From positions 62,001 to 126,000 of the forward strand of contig CAWIOF010000004.1 in assembly GCA_963837715.1 (NCBI GenBank): 64,000 bases of DNA. Reading direction: 5' to 3'. The stretch's first letter is position 1, and each line of letters begins with the position of its first letter. Positions 33,705 through 42,158 of the stretch are shown here, piece by piece. The notes under the pieces were generated by a model. The model was not told the DNA's origin. It searched no databases and saw only the letters and a program-made list of their open reading frames with translations. Made by a program: the position numbers and the translations under genes. Source of the DNA: JANYLB01 sp963837715 (lineage in GTDB: Bacteria > Actinomycetota > Acidimicrobiia > IMCC26256 > JANYLB01).

Positions 33705-36700
33705 TCAGGTTCGGGTGTTGGCCGCTTCGCGGCGACGCTCGTCTTCTTCGTCGGTGCCCCGTTCGGGACGGGAGAGGTCGATGCCGAGCGACTCGGTCGT
33801 GCGGAACGCATCCTCGTCGAGCTCGCGGATCTGCACCTCTTCGCCGGCGACGTCGATGACCTTGACGTTGAGGCAGAGGGCCTGCATCTCCTTGATCAAC
33901 ACCTTGAAGCTCTCGGGGATGCCCGGCTCCGGGATGTTCTCGCCCTTGACGATGGCCTCGTAGACCTTCACTCGGCCGAGCACGTCGTCGGACTTGATCG
34001 TGAGGATCTCCTGGAGCGCGTACGCGGCGCCGTAGGCCTCGAGCGCCCACACCTCCATCTCACCGAAGCGCTGGCCACCGAACTGCGCCTTCCCACCGAG
34101 GGGCTGCTGGGTGATCATCGAGTACGGACCCGTCGAGCGAGCGTGGATCTTGTCGTCGACGAGGTGGGCGAGCTTCAGGATGTAGACGTAGCCGACCGTG
34201 ACCGGCTGGTCGTACGGCTCACCGGTGCGACCGTCCCAGAGCTGGGCCTTGCCGTCGAGACCGACGAGCCGCCGGCCACCGACACCGTCGGGGTGCATGC
34301 GGTCGAAGATCGACTTGATCGTGCCGAGCTTGTTGGCCTGTTCCGTCTCGTCCCAGTGGGCGCCGTCGAACACCGGCGTGGAGACCCAGACCGCGGGCTC
34401 GGTGACGGTGCGCGTCTTGTTCTCGGCCGCCGGGGCGACGCGTTGGCCGTCCCAGCCGTGCCGGGCCGCGTAGCCGAGGTGCGCTTCGAGCACCTGACCG
34501 ACGTTCATGCGGCTCGGGACACCGAGCGGGTTGAGGACGATGTCGACCGGGGTGCCGTCGGCGAGGTGGGGCATGTCCTCGACGGGGAGGATCTTCGAGA
34601 TCACACCCTTGTTGCCGTGGCGGCCGGCGAGCTTGTCGCCCTCGCTGATCTTGCGCTTCTGGCCCACGTACACCCGGACCAGCTGGTTCACGCCCGGCGG
34701 GAGCTCGTCGCCGTCTTCGCGGGAGAAGACCTTGACGTCGATGACCTTGCCGTTCTCGCCGTGCGGGACCTTGAGCGACGTGTCGCGGACCTCACGGGCC
34801 TTCTCACCGAAGATCGCGCGCAGGAGGCGCTCTTCCGGCGTGAGCTCCGTCTCGCCCTTCGGCGTGACCTTGCCGACGAGCACGTCGCCCGGACCGACCT
34901 CGGCGCCGACGCGGATGATGCCGCGCTCGTCGAGGTCCTTCAGGATGTCTTCGGAGAGGTTCGGGATGTCGCGCGTGATCTCTTCCGCACCGAGCTTCGT
35001 GTCGCGGGCGTCGATCTCGTGCTCCTCGATGTGGATCGAGGTGAGCACGTCGTCGCGCACGAGCCGCTCGGAGAGGACGATCGCGTCCTCGTAGTTCTGG
35101 CCCTTCCACGGCATGAACGCGACCAGCAGGTTCTTGCCGAGCGCGAGCTCGCCCTGGTGGGTCGACGGACCGTCGGCGAGCAGGTCGCCCTTGACGATCT
35201 TGTCGCCCGTGTCGACCAGTGGCTTCTGGTTGATGCAGGTGCCCTGGTTCGAGCGGCGGAACTTCGACAGCCGGTAGGTGGTGCGGCCGGTCTTGGCGTA
35301 GTCGACGATGATCGTGTCGCCGGAGACCTCGAGCACCTCACCGTCGTCTTCGGCGAGGATCACGTCGCCGGCGTCGCGGGCGGCACGGCCCTCGACCCCG
35401 GTGCCGATGAACGGCGCGGTCGGGCGCAGCACCGGCACGGCCTGGCGCTGCATGTTGGCGCCCATGAGGGCACGGTTCGCGTCGTCGTGCTCGAGGAACG
35501 GGATGAGCGCGGTCGCCACCGACACGATCTGCTTCGGCGACACGTCCATGTAGTCGACCTCGGTCGGCGGGACGTACGCGATCTCGCCGCGCTTGGAGCG
35601 GACGAGCACGCGGTTCCCGATGAAGCGACCGTCGTCGGCCAGGTCGGCGTTCGCCTGGGCGATGATGTAGCGGTCTTCGTCGTCGGCCGCGAGGTACTCG
35701 ATGTCGTCGGTGGCGACACCGTCGACGACCCGTCGGTAGGGCGTCTCGATGAAGCCGAACCGGTTGATGCGGGCGAAGCTCGACAGGTACCCGATGAGGC
35801 CGATGTTCGGGCCTTCCGGGGTCTCGATCGGGCACATCCGGCCGTAGTGGCTCGGGTGCACGTCTCGCACCTCGAACCCGGCGCGCTCACGCGACAGACC
35901 GCCCGGCCCGAGGGCCGACAGACGCCGCTTGTGCGTGAGCCCGGCGAGCGGGTTCGTCTGGTCCATGAACTGCGACAGCTGCGACGACCCGAAGAACTCC
36001 TTGATCGCCGCCACGACGGGCCGGATGTTGATCAGGGTCTGGGGGGTGATCGCCTCGACGTCCTGGGTGGTCATGCGCTCGCGCACGACCCGCTCCATCC
36101 GGCTCAGGCCGACGCGCACCTGGTTCTGGATGAGCTCACCGACGGAACGCACCCGGCGGTTGCCGAAGTGGTCGATGTCGTCGGGGAAGTAGTCGACGTC
36201 GTTGTGGTGCAGCTTCACCAGGTACGAGACCGTGGCGAGGATGTCGGCCTTCGACAGGGTGAACTCGCCCTGGATCGGCGCCTCGAGGCCGTAGCGCTCG
36301 AGCGGGAGCTTCGCGTATTCGTCGCGGAGCTTCTTCGACACCTTGTGCCGGCCGACCTTGGCCATGTCGTAGCGCTTCGGGTTGAAGAACAGGTTCTCCA
36401 ACAGGCCCCGGGCGGAGTCGGGGGTCGGCGGCTCGCCCGGACGCAGCTTGCGGTAGATGTCGATGAACGCCTCGTCGGCGTCGAGGGTGTTGTCCTTGTC
36501 GAGCGTGTTGCGGATCGAGTCGTACGGCTGACCGGTCGGGTCGAGGATCAGGCTGAGCAGCTCGTCTTCGGTGTCGCCGAACCCGAGGGCCTTCAGCAGG
36601 ATCGTGACCGGCTGCTTGCGCTTGCGGTCGATGCGGACGTACGCGATGTCCTTCTTGTCGACCTCGAACTCGAGCCACGCGCCGCGACCAGGGATCATCT

Positions 36701-37178
36701 TGGCGCCGACGACGTCCTTCTCCGGCGACGTCTTGTCGGGTGAGAGGTCGAAGTAGACGCCGGGGGAACGGACGAGCTGCGACACGACGATGCGCTCGGT
36801 GCCGTTGATGATGAACGTCCCGCGGTCGGTCATCATGGGGAAGTCGCCCATGAAGACCGTCTGCTCCTTGATCTCACCGGTGAGCGCGTTCATGAAGCGG
36901 GCCGTGACGAAGAGCGGCCGCGCGTAGGTCATGTCGCGCTCGCGGCACTCGTCTTCGGTGTGCTTCGGCGGGTCGAAGACGTGGTCGGCGAGCTCGAGCT
37001 TGAGCTGACCGGTGAAGTCCTCGATCGGGGAGATGTCGCGCAGCACCTCCTTGACGCCTTCGTCGAGGAACCATTGGAACGACTCGCGCTGGACAGCGAT
37101 CAGATCCGGGAGGGCGAGCACCTCACGGAGCTTGCTGAACGAGAGACGCTCACGGGAAGCGAGACGGGCCACCGTCAC
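33705..37178 (-). CDS. rpoB: DNA-directed RNA polymerase beta subunit
   Basis: 1157 residues. The rifampicin-pocket region FFGSSQLSQFMDQTNPLAGLTHKRRLSALGPGGL is of sensitive type, and the C-terminal EMEVWALEAYGAAYALQEILTIKSDD is complete. N-terminal start with FSKLREVLALPDLIAVQRESFQWFL is typical of actinobacteria. It is transcribed from the rplJ-rplL side through a 292-base structured leader. Confidence 0.98.
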   Translation of the reverse strand: MTVARLASRERLSFSKLREVLALPDLIAVQRESFQWFLDEGVKEVLRDISPIEDFTGQLKLELADHVFDPPKHTEDECRERDMTYARPLFVTARFMNALTGEIKEQTVFMGDFPMMTDRGTFIINGTERIVVSQLVRSPGVYFDLSPDKTSPEKDVVGAKMIPGRGAWLEFEVDKKDIAYVRIDRKRKQPVTILLKALGFGDTEDELLSLILDPTGQPYDSIRNTLDKDNTLDADEAFIDIYRKLRPGEPPTPDSARGLLENLFFNPKRYDMAKVGRHKVSKKLRDEYAKLPLERYGLEAPIQGEFTLSKADILATVSYLVKLHHNDVDYFPDDIDHFGNRRVRSVGELIQNQVRVGLSRMERVVRERMTTQDVEAITPQTLINIRPVVAAIKEFFGSSQLSQFMDQTNPLAGLTHKRRLSALGPGGLSRERAGFEVRDVHPSHYGRMCPIETPEGPNIGLIGYLSSFARINRFGFIETPYRRVVDGVATDDIEYLAADDEDRYIIAQANADLADDGRFIGNRVLVRSKRGEIAYVPPTEVDYMDVSPKQIVSVATALIPFLEHDDANRALMGANMQRQAVPVLRPTAPFIGTGVEGRAARDAGDVILAEDDGEVLEVSGDTIIVDYAKTGRTTYRLSKFRRSNQGTCINQKPLVDTGDKIVKGDLLADGPSTHQGELALGKNLLVAFMPWKGQNYEDAIVLSERLVRDDVLTSIHIEEHEIDARDTKLGAEEITRDIPNLSEDILKDLDERGIIRVGAEVGPGDVLVGKVTPKGETELTPEERLLRAIFGEKAREVRDTSLKVPHGENGKVIDVKVFSREDGDELPPGVNQLVRVYVGQKRKISEGDKLAGRHGNKGVISKILPVEDMPHLADGTPVDIVLNPLGVPSRMNVGQVLEAHLGYAARHGWDGQRVAPAAENKTRTVTEPAVWVSTPVFDGAHWDETEQANKLGTIKSIFDRMHPDGVGGRRLVGLDGKAQLWDGRTGEPYDQPVTVGYVYILKLAHLVDDKIHARSTGPYSMITQQPLGGKAQFGGQRFGEMEVWALEAYGAAYALQEILTIKSDDVLGRVKVYEAIVKGENIPEPGIPESFKVLIKEMQALCLNVKVIDVAGEEVQIRELDEDAFRTTESLGIDLSRPERGTDEEDERRREAANTRT

Positions 37179-37316
37179 TCCTTCACAGAGAAGAACATTG
37201 CGCCCAGGAACCTGGACACAGGGGTGGGGCTCGGGAAGGCGCGGCTCAGAACCGGAGGTTCGAGCGCGCGCGGACCAGGGCCAGGGAGGATCAGCAAGAG
37301 GCGGAGCGGGAAGACA

Positions 37317-37418
37317 CGGCTTCCGGAAGGATAGCCGCGTTTACCTGCCGACGCAAAGAGGCGTCGACGGCCAGGCACCCTTGGGCGCCCCGGGAGGATA
37401 CGACGCCCCCTCCCGGGG
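37317..37418 (-). promoter_or_regulatory. Structured rplL-rpoB intergenic region (attenuator / processing candidate)
   Basis: The 292-base gap 37179-37470 holds a perfect 10-bp hairpin CCCCGGGAGG/CCTCCCGGGG (37418-37409 with 37397-37388), then CGACGC/GCGTCG (37366-37361 with 37354-37349), then CGGCT-TCC/GGA-AGCCG (37337-37317). There is no T-tract. In E. coli the same gap carries a partial terminator and an RNase III site that set the ratio of L7/L12 to polymerase; a similar role is inferred here. Confidence 0.5.
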
Positions 37419-37470
37419 GTCAAGCATGTGCCGATGGAGCCCGCTCCACATCGAGCGTGGGCCCCCCTGG

Positions 37471-37860
37471 TTACTTGAGCTCGACGCTGGCGCCGGCGCC
37501 CTCGAGGGCAGCCTTCGCCTTCTCCGCGTCTTCCTTGGTCACCTTCTCGAGCACGGGCTTCGGAGCCCCGTCGACCAGGTCCTTCGCTTCCTTCAGCCCG
37601 AGGCTGGTGAGGCTGCGGACCTCCTTGATGACCTGGATCTTCTTGTCGCCGGCGGCGGTGAGGATGACGTCGAACTCGTCCTTCTCCTCGGCCGGGGCAG
37701 CTGCCTCGCCGCCTCCGCCGCCACCGGCCGCGGCGACCGCGACGGGAGCTGCGGCGGTGACGCCGAACTCCTCTTCGAAGGCCTTCAGGAAGTCGTTCAG
37801 CTCCAGGACCGTCATGTTCTTGAAGACGTCCAGCAGCTCAGTCGTGCTCGGGGTAGCCAT
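37471..37860 (-). CDS. rplL: 50S ribosomal protein L7/L12
   Basis: 129 residues from ATG 37860 (a GTG at 37863 precedes it). Acidic N-domain LLDVFKNMTVLELNDFLKAFEEEFGV, Ala/Gly hinge, and the globular factor-binding domain EFDVILTAAGDKKIQVIKEVRSLTSLGLKEAKDLVDGAPK. It forms the stalk with L10 and recruits GTPase factors. Confidence 0.97.
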   Translation of the reverse strand: MATPSTTELLDVFKNMTVLELNDFLKAFEEEFGVTAAAPVAVAAAGGGGGGEAAAPAEEKDEFDVILTAAGDKKIQVIKEVRSLTSLGLKEAKDLVDGAPKPVLEKVTKEDAEKAKAALEGAGASVELK

Positions 37861-38557
37861 CACTCGCTCTCTTTCTCTGTCTCTGCGATTTCGGGTTCGG
37901 GTTCGGGTCGGAATCGGTGGGCGCAGCGTCGGCCTCGGCGCTGGGGGCTTCGGCCTCGGGGGTCTCCGCCGCGGGGGTCTCGTCGACGGGTGCCTCGTCG
38001 ACCGGAGCCTCGGGCTCGTCGGCCGGGAGGGCCTCGCCGGATTCGATCCTCTGGTCCACGTAGGCCTTGATGCCGTAGGCGAAGTTCCGGGTGAACGCCT
38101 GGAAGAGGCCGGCCGCCTTCACCAGCGGGGCCTGGAAGCCACCGGCGAGCCTGGCGAGCAGCACCTCGCGGGGTTCGACGTCGGCGAGCGCCTTCACGGC
38201 ACCGGCGTCGAGCACGTTCTCGCCGAGGAGACCACCCTTCACGATGAGTGCCGGGTTGTCCTTGGCGAAGTCGCGCAGCGCCTTCGCGGCGATCACCGCG
38301 TCGCCGCGGATGAACGCGATGGCGACGGGGCCCTCGAGCATCGGGACCAGCTCGGCGAGACCGGCGGCCTCGGCACCCCGGCGGGCGAGGGTGTTCTTGA
38401 AGACCTTGTACTCGGCGTCGGCCGGGCGCAGCGTCGCCCGGAGCGTCGCGAGCTCGCCGACGGTCAGACCGCGGTACTCGGTGAGCACCGCCGCGTCGGC
38501 CTCGGTCAGCTTGGCGCTGATCTCGTCGACGACGGCGGTCTTCTCGGGTCGGGCCAC
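37838..38557 (-). CDS. rplJ: 50S ribosomal protein L10 with long tail
   Basis: GTG 38557, with GAGGAG six bases upstream. Residues 1-170 are L10 (ARPEKTAVVDEISAKLTEADAAVLTEYRGLTVGELATLR, VKGGLLGENVL) and anchor L7/L12 dimers. An acidic Pro/Ala/Glu tail follows. As sequenced the last 20 residues turn basic (NPKSQRQRKRASDGYPEHD) and run 23 bases into rplL. Adding one C to CCC near 37911 would give a tail EPEPEIAETEKESE with TGA sharing a base with the rplL ATG. That looks native, so a one-base deletion is suspected. Confidence 0.94.
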   Translation of the reverse strand: MARPEKTAVVDEISAKLTEADAAVLTEYRGLTVGELATLRATLRPADAEYKVFKNTLARRGAEAAGLAELVPMLEGPVAIAFIRGDAVIAAKALRDFAKDNPALIVKGGLLGENVLDAGAVKALADVEPREVLLARLAGGFQAPLVKAAGLFQAFTRNFAYGIKAYVDQRIESGEALPADEPEAPVDEAPVDETPAAETPEAEAPSAEADAAPTDSDPNPNPKSQRQRKRASDGYPEHD

Positions 38558-38788
38558 GCGTGACTCCTCTACAACCAGTGCGTGTGGGGCGATCAGGGCA
38601 CCTCGGGCCTCACGGCAGACGAGGACACCCGATCTCCGGCCGATCACGCGGCGGGAGCGGAGTCACCTCGTCCGGCCGGGCGGCGAACCGCCCGATTACC
38701 CCGGGAGTGGACCCGGGACCGAAGGTCTTCGGTGCGTGGAACAACGTGCGAAGGCAGAGCGTAGTCGGACACCGGTGCGCACGTCACA
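38558..38788 (-). ncRNA. L10-leader-like structured 5' UTR with candidate promoter
   Basis: The 301-base gap 38558-38858 separates rplJ from a divergent gene. On the minus strand a weak promoter TGTGAC-N19-TACGCT (38788-38758) is followed by ACCGAA/TTCGGT, CCCGGG/CCCGGG and CGGGCGG/CCGCCCG hairpins, then the segment CCTCGTCTGCCGTGAGG. The layout resembles actinobacterial L10 leaders that bind L10-L12 for autoregulation. It is a match of form, not a covariance-model result. Confidence 0.5.
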
Positions 38789-38858
38789 CCGCTGCTCCAC
38801 GCCACGGCTCGCGGTGGGGCCGTCGGGTCGGTCGGGAAGGCCGGTACGATCCCCCGCC

Positions 38859-39731
38859 ATGCAGATCCTGGCGGTGTCCGATCTGCACTACACGATGAAG
38901 CAGTTCGACTGGGTCGCGTCGGTCGCCGACCGGTACGACCTCGTCGTCGTCGCCGGTGACCTGCTCGACATCTCGTCGGTCGTCGAGGCCGACGCCCAGA
39001 TCGCGGTGGTGCTGGAGTACCTCACCCGCCTCGCCGCGAAGACGACCGTCGTCGCGTGTTCGGGCAACCACGATCTCAACGCCGCGAACGCCCATGGCGA
39101 ACGGGCCGCGAACTGGCTCGCCGCGGCGACCGCTGCAGGGGTGTACGTCGACGGGACGCGCTACGAGACCGAACGCGAGCTCGTCACCGTGTGTGCGTGG
39201 TGGGACGGTGCCGCCACCCGCCAGGCCATCGACGACCAGCTCGCCGCCGACGCGGCCTCGGTCGACGGCCGCCGGTGGATCTGGGTGTACCACGGTCCAC
39301 CCGACCAATCGCCGACGAGCTGGACGGGCAAGCGCCACTACGGCGACGAGGAGCTCGGGCGGTGGATCGACCGCCATGAGCCCGGGATCGTGCTCTGCGG
39401 GCACGTGCACCAGTCGCCGTTCGCGTCGGCCGGTTCCTGGGTCGACCAGATCGGTTCGACCTTCGTGTTCAACGCGGGGCGCCAGATCGGTCCGGTCCCG
39501 ACCCGGATCGAGCTCGACACCGACGCCGACCTCGCGACCTGGGTGTCGCTCGCCGGCGTCGAAGAGCACCGCTCGCCCGAATGGTCGGCTAGTACTCGGG
39601 GTCGGGGTCCCGTTCCGAGCCGAGGGAGCTCCTCGGCCCCGACCGCTGCAGGAGCGACGCCGAGGACGGCGTCGACCATCCCGAGTCCGCCTTCGTGGTC
39701 GGCGTACTGCTGCTTGATGTCGACGAGGTAG
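38859..39731 (+). CDS. Calcineurin-like metallophosphoesterase
   Basis: Starts at ATG 38859: MQILAVSDLHYTM (Asp-x-His), VVVAGDLLD (GD), SGNHDLN (GNHD), WVYHGPP and CGHVHQSPF (GHxH) are the two-metal site of the superfamily in order. The fold ends near residue 235. From about 39590 the frame continues antisense to the facing gene and reads low-complexity Ser/Pro/Arg, so the true stop may be lost to an indel; TAG at 39590-39592 is one candidate in another frame. Substrate unknown. It interrupts the usual rplA-rplJ neighbourhood. Confidence 0.85.
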   Translation: MQILAVSDLHYTMKQFDWVASVADRYDLVVVAGDLLDISSVVEADAQIAVVLEYLTRLAAKTTVVACSGNHDLNAANAHGERAANWLAAATAAGVYVDGTRYETERELVTVCAWWDGAATRQAIDDQLAADAASVDGRRWIWVYHGPPDQSPTSWTGKRHYGDEELGRWIDRHEPGIVLCGHVHQSPFASAGSWVDQIGSTFVFNAGRQIGPVPTRIELDTDADLATWVSLAGVEEHRSPEWSASTRGRGPVPSRGSSSAPTAAGATPRTASTIPSPPSWSAYCCLMSTR

Positions 39732-40075
39732 GTCGTCATCGCCTGCAACCGACCGGCAAGCAGTCGGGCGAGCGCCAGCGAGAGCGACGGATCGCGCTCG
39801 AGCATCGCGCGTGCGTCGTCGATCACCGCCACGACCGAAGGCGTGTCGGCGACCACCTCGGCGGTGGCCGGAACGTCGAGCAGGAGTGACATCTCCCCGA
39901 CGCAGGCGCCCGGTTCGGTGAGCGTCGCGACCCGCACGCCCGCCTTCTCGATCCCCAGCGCACCCTCGAGCAACACGAACAGGCCACCGACGGGCGCGCC
40001 GTCGACGATCAGGACGTCGCCCGATGTGAGCGAGCGACGAGGAAGACCCTCGACGAGCGAGAGGAACTCGTTCAG
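39338..40075 (-). CDS. Cyclic-nucleotide-binding-domain (Crp-like) protein, irregular start and end
   Basis: The cNMP-binding beta roll is clear: SGDVLIVDGAPVGGLFVLLEG, TLTEPGACVGEMSLLLDVPATAEVVADTPSVVAVID, then a helix of family type. The roll begins before the first normal start (GTG 39976). The only start near its natural beginning is CTG 40075, which overlaps the rplA stop and has GAGG upstream. At the other end the frame runs on antisense to the metallophosphoesterase. Removing one base near residue 135 gives an ending GSERDPDPEY at TAG 39589-39591, a more natural size of about 161 residues. No DNA-binding domain is seen, so it is a sensor or adaptor rather than a Crp regulator. Confidence 0.7.
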   Translation of the reverse strand: MNEFLSLVEGLPRRSLTSGDVLIVDGAPVGGLFVLLEGALGIEKAGVRVATLTEPGACVGEMSLLLDVPATAEVVADTPSVVAVIDDARAMLERDPSLSLALARLLAGRLQAMTTYLVDIKQQYADHEGGLGMVDAVLGVAPAAVGAEELPRLGTGPRPRVLADHSGERCSSTPASDTQVARSASVSSSIRVGTGPIWRPALNTKVEPIWSTQEPADANGDWCTCPQSTIPGSWRSIHRPSSSSP

Positions 40076-40764
40076 GTCGCCTCGGTGGCCGTGTCGACCT
40101 TGACGCCGGGGCCCATCGTCGACGACACGGTGACGCTGCGGAGGTAGCGCCCCTTCGCCGAGGCGGGCTTGGCCCGCTGCAGCTCGTCGAACACCGCGGT
40201 GTAGTTCTCGAGCAGCGCAGCAGGCTCGAAGCTCGCCTTGCCGATCGGCACCTGGACGTTCCCGTTCCGGTCGGTGCGGTACTCGACCTTGCCGGCCTTG
40301 AACTCGCCGACGGCCTTGGCGATGTCGGGGGTCACGGTGCCGGTCTTCGGGTTCGGCATGAGACCGCGCGGTCCGAGCACCCGACCGAGCTTGCCGACTT
40401 GGGCCATGAGGTCGGGGGTGGCGATGGCCACGTCGAAGTCGAGGAAACCGCCCTCGACCCGCGCCACCAGATCTTCGGCGCCGACGACATCGGCACCGGC
40501 TTCCTCGGCGGCCCGGGCGGCGTCACCCTGGGCGAACGCGGCGACGCGCACGCTCTTCCCGGTGCCGTTCGGCAACGAGACCGTGCCGCGCAGCATCTGG
40601 TCGGCCTTGCGGGGGTCGACACCGAGACGGAACGCCGCTTCGACGGTCTCGTCGAAGTTGCGGGTCGCCAACGACTTCACCAGCTCCAGGGCCTCGGGGG
40701 CACTGTGGTGCTTCTCGCGGTCGAAGCGTCGGGTTGCGTCGAGGTACTTCTTGCCTTGCGCCAT
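40072..40764 (-). CDS. rplA: 50S ribosomal protein L1
   Basis: 230 residues: MAQGKKYLDATRRFDREKHHS, FRLGVDPRKADQMLRGTVSLPNGTGK, ATPDLMAQVGKLGRVLGPRGLMPNPKTGTVT. L1 forms the mobile stalk at the E-site and in many bacteria represses the L11-L1 operon. It follows rplK by 83 bases. Confidence 0.97.
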   Translation of the reverse strand: MAQGKKYLDATRRFDREKHHSAPEALELVKSLATRNFDETVEAAFRLGVDPRKADQMLRGTVSLPNGTGKSVRVAAFAQGDAARAAEEAGADVVGAEDLVARVEGGFLDFDVAIATPDLMAQVGKLGRVLGPRGLMPNPKTGTVTPDIAKAVGEFKAGKVEYRTDRNGNVQVPIGKASFEPAALLENYTAVFDELQRAKPASAKGRYLRSVTVSSTMGPGVKVDTATEAT

Positions 40765-40847
40765 TGCGGGTCTCCTTCGCCGAAGCTCCCTCAGGTCCCG
40801 GATCCGGCAGCGAGGTCATCCGCCGGGGGTGTCGCACCGTGCTCGGA

Positions 40848-41276
40848 CTAGCCGGTGATGGTGATGCCCATGGAGCGGGCGGTTCCCTCGACCTGGGCCA
40901 TGGCCCCGTCGATGTCGATCGCGTTGAGGTCGGGCATCTTCGTCTCCGCGATCTTCTTCACCTGGTCGCGGGTGACGGAGCCGACCTTGTCGCGCAGGGG
41001 GTTGCCCGAGCCCTTCTCGAGTCCCGCCGCTTCGCGCAGGAGGAACGGGGTGGGCGGGGTCTTGGTGATGAACGTGAACGACCGGTCCTCGTAGACCGAG
41101 ATCTCGACCGGCACGATCTGGCCGCGCTGGGCTTCGGTGGCCGCGTTGTAGGCCTTGCAGAAGTCCATGATGTTGAGTCCGTGCGGACCGAGTGCGGTAC
41201 CGACGGGCGGCGCGGGCGTCGCCTGACCGGCCGGGATCTGGATCTTCACGATCGCCGCGAGCTTCTTCTTCGCCAT
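40848..41276 (-). CDS. rplK: 50S ribosomal protein L11
   Basis: 142 residues: KIQIPAGQATPAPPVGTALGPHGLNIMDFCKAYNAAT, RSFTFITKTPPTPFLL, and the C-terminal KMPDLNAIDIDGAMAQVEGTARSMGI. It forms the GTPase-associated centre and is the target of thiopeptides. It lies between nusG and rplA. Confidence 0.97.
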   Translation of the reverse strand: MAKKKLAAIVKIQIPAGQATPAPPVGTALGPHGLNIMDFCKAYNAATEAQRGQIVPVEISVYEDRSFTFITKTPPTPFLLREAAGLEKGSGNPLRDKVGSVTRDQVKKIAETKMPDLNAIDIDGAMAQVEGTARSMGITITG

Positions 41277-41330
41277 TGCTCTTGCTCTTTCCGTTCGTCT
41301 CTTCGGCGCACGGTGGTGCGCCGTGGGGTC

Positions 41331-42158
41331 CTACAGCTTGGCCACTTGGCCGAACTCGAGTTCGACCGGTGTCTCCCGGCCGAAGATGTTGACGAGCACC
41401 TTGAGCTTCGACCGGTCGAAGTCGATCTCGCTGATCGCGCCGTTGAAGTCGGCGAAGGGGCCGGTCGTGACCCGCACCTGCTCGCCTTCGTCGAACGCGA
41501 GACGCGGCCGGGCCTTCTTCTCCGGTGCGCCCTCCGGCTTCACGCCGAGGATGTCTTCGACCTCACGGCGCGACAACGGCGTGGGCTTCGCGCCGCTGCC
41601 CACGAAGCCGGTCACCCCGGGGGTGTTGCGGACCACGTACCAGGAGTCGTCGTCGAGGGCCATCCGCACCAGGAGGTACCCGGGGAAGACCTTCTTCTGC
41701 ACGACGACCTTGCGGCCGTTCTTGAACTCGATGACGTCTTCCATCGGGATGACGACCTCGAAGATGCGCTCCTCGACGTTCATCGAACGCACGCGGCTCG
41801 CGAGGTTCTGCTTCACCTTGTTCTCGTAGCCCGCGTAGGTGTGCACCACGTACCACTCACCCGGCCGGTCGTACGGGCTCGGCTCTGACTCTTCCTCTTC
41901 GTCGTCTTCGTAGACGTCGATGAGCTCGGCGTCGGCCAGATCGACCTCGACGACCGCGTCGACCTCACCGTCGCCGTCGACATCGATCGCGGCAACGACG
42001 GCGTCGACCTCACCGTCGCCGTCGACGTCGATCGCGACCACGACCGCGTCGACCTCACCGTCGCCGTCGACGTCGATGGCCGCGACGACGAGCTCGCCCT
42101 CGGGGGCGTCGGATTGGTTGGTGCTTGCGTCTTCAGGAGTCACAGGGTCGACCGTCAT
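41331..42158 (-). CDS. nusG: Transcription factor NusG with calcium-loop-like N-terminal repeats
   Basis: 275 residues from ATG 42158, overlapping the secE stop (ATGA). Residues 100-275 are normal NusG: EWYVVHTYAGYENKVKQNL and PGYLLVRMALDDDSWYVVRNTPGVTGFVG in the NGN domain, then the KOW domain (FDEGEQVRVTTGPFADFNGAISEID). The first 100 residues are extra: three tandem 14-residue copies of AIDVDGDGEVDAVV at about 26-70, then an acidic stretch EDDEEEESEP. DVDGDGEVD has the DxDxDGxxD spacing of EF-hand or dockerin calcium loops. NusG links RNA polymerase to Rho and the ribosome. Confidence 0.96.
   Translation of the reverse strand: MTVDPVTPEDASTNQSDAPEGELVVAAIDVDGDGEVDAVVVAIDVDGDGEVDAVVAAIDVDGDGEVDAVVEVDLADAELIDVYEDDEEEESEPSPYDRPGEWYVVHTYAGYENKVKQNLASRVRSMNVEERIFEVVIPMEDVIEFKNGRKVVVQKKVFPGYLLVRMALDDDSWYVVRNTPGVTGFVGSGAKPTPLSRREVEDILGVKPEGAPEKKARPRLAFDEGEQVRVTTGPFADFNGAISEIDFDRSKLKVLVNIFGRETPVELEFGQVAKL
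41949..42083 (-). repeat. Three 42-bp tandem repeats inside nusG
   Basis: Three near-identical 42-bp units encode the repeats at NusG residues 26-70. Units differ by only a few bases (for example GTC/ATC and GCC/GTC changes), which suggests recent duplication and possible copy-number variation between strains. Confidence 0.9.

Noticed and set aside
37838..37911. Basic C-terminus of L10 as a new functional tail
   Set aside because: A one-base correction gives an acidic tail ending at the rplL start, matching the character of the preceding residues.
41949..42083. Regular 42-base repetition that could be taken for a CRISPR-like array
   Set aside because: The units are directly adjacent with no spacers and are translated in frame within nusG.
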